Below, piece by piece: positions 5,952 to 6,462 of a stretch of DNA of 6,462 bases. A program made the position numbers and the translations under genes. The stretch covers positions 25,061 through 31,522 of the forward strand of contig MFGX01000023.1 of the NCBI GenBank assembly GCA_001778455.1. The letters run 5' to 3'. Below the pieces are notes generated by a model, which was given only the letters and a program-made list of their open reading frames with translations, did no database searches and was not told the origin of the DNA. Origin of the DNA: Candidatus Fraserbacteria bacterium RBG_16_55_9. Lineage in GTDB: Bacteria > Bipolaricaulota > Bipolaricaulia > RBG-16-55-9. Within the stretch, counting starts at the first letter, position 1. Each line of letters opens with the position of its first letter.

Positions 5952-6462
5952 ATGAACGAGGGAGAGTTTTTTAACCGAGTCGCGATAGTGACCGGCGGTA
6001 CAGGTGCCATCGGCCAAGCGATCGCCCGGGAGCTCATCGCCGGAGGTGCCTGGGTGGTGCTGGTCGCGCGTAATGAAGAGAAAGGGCGAAGGGTAGAACG
6101 CGAGCTGAAAGAGAGCGCCCGGTTCTATGCCATGGATGTCACGCAGGGCCTCGAGATCGAGAGGCTCTTCAAAGAAATATACGACGAACGAGGCCGGATC
6201 GATTATCTCGTCAACAACGCCGGTGCAATGCGTGACAACCTGCTTGTACGTATGAAAGAGGAAGAATGGGATGTTGTGATCGAGACGAACCTAAAGGGAG
6301 CGTTTTACTGCACAAAGACAGCGGCGCGCTATATGCTCAAGGCGCGTGCGGGGACCGTCGTGAATGTGACCTCCGTTTCAGGTCAACTGGGAGTGCCAGG
6401 CCAAGCGAACTACTCTACGGCCAAGGCAGGGCTGGCTGGGTTTACACGGAGCATTGCACGGG
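5952..6462 (+). CDS. fabG: 3-oxoacyl-ACP reductase FabG, 3' end beyond window
   Basis: The first 170 codons of an SDR-family reductase, open to the window edge (the family is about 245 residues). FabG uses NADPH to reduce 3-oxoacyl-ACP to 3-hydroxyacyl-ACP. Visible motifs: the nucleotide-binding TGGTGAIG (14-21), MDV at 61-63, NNAG at 88-91, then RDNLLVRMKEEEW (94-106), which is typical of FabG among SDRs. Catalytic N113, S141, Y154 and K158 are present (YSTAK, with the Ser-Tyr spacing of 13 seen in FabG). AAAGG at 5939-5943 lies 8 nt before the ATG. It starts 42 bp after fabD and is probably cotranscribed. By the usual order, acpP and fabF might follow outside the window. Confidence 0.95.
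   Translation, partial: MNEGEFFNRVAIVTGGTGAIGQAIARELIAGGAWVVLVARNEEKGRRVERELKESARFYAMDVTQGLEIERLFKEIYDERGRIDYLVNNAGAMRDNLLVRMKEEEWDVVIETNLKGAFYCTKTAARYMLKARAGTVVNVTSVSGQLGVPGQANYSTAKAGLAGFTRSIAR

Noticed and set aside
1..6462. CRISPR array, insertion sequence or prophage attachment site at the tRNA
   Set aside because: No spaced direct repeats, transposase or integrase frames, or terminal inverted repeats were seen. The 7-nt acceptor-strand copy after the tRNA is too short to argue for an attachment site.

Overview
The window comes from a bacterium. It carries a dissociated (type II) fatty-acid synthesis gene cluster, a perfectly spaced sigma70-type promoter and Shine-Dalgarno sites. Base composition is moderately GC-rich, apart from one AT-richer gene. 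The lineage cannot be fixed from the sequence. The archaeal-style PIN-ATPase-KH protein at the left end suggests a deep-branching or thermophile-related phylum rather than a model proteobacterium or firmicute, but that is inference.

Left arm (1-2155, minus strand): a two-gene leftward unit. A small GAF-domain protein resembling free methionine-(R)-sulfoxide reductase comes first. Its stop codon overlaps the start of the next gene in an ATGA (1691-1688). The second gene encodes a PIN nuclease domain, a P-loop ATPase of the secretion/PilT type and a KH domain. It runs off the left edge after 563 codons and does not appear among simple complete reading frames because it has no stop in the window.

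Centre (2156-2379): a short divergent region. A consensus promoter (TTGACA, 17 bp, TATGAT) points right into a complete class II tRNA-Leu with anticodon GAG. The plsX start codon lies only 17 nt beyond the tRNA 3' end.

Right arm (2380-6462, plus strand): plsX, fabH, an unrecognised small membrane-anchored protein, fabD and the 5' part of fabG. plsX and fabH overlap by 4 nt (GTGA). PlsX makes acyl-phosphate for phospholipid synthesis. FabD loads malonate onto ACP, FabH starts chains from acyl-CoA plus malonyl-ACP, and FabG performs the first reduction of each elongation cycle. The order is the usual bacterial one, except that a tRNA stands directly upstream of plsX and a foreign-looking gene sits between fabH and fabD.

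I do not see a clearly new biological system. The points most worth attention are the tRNA-plsX junction with its competing hairpin, the archaeal-type PIN-ATPase coupled to a redox-repair gene, and the unknown membrane protein inside the fab cluster.
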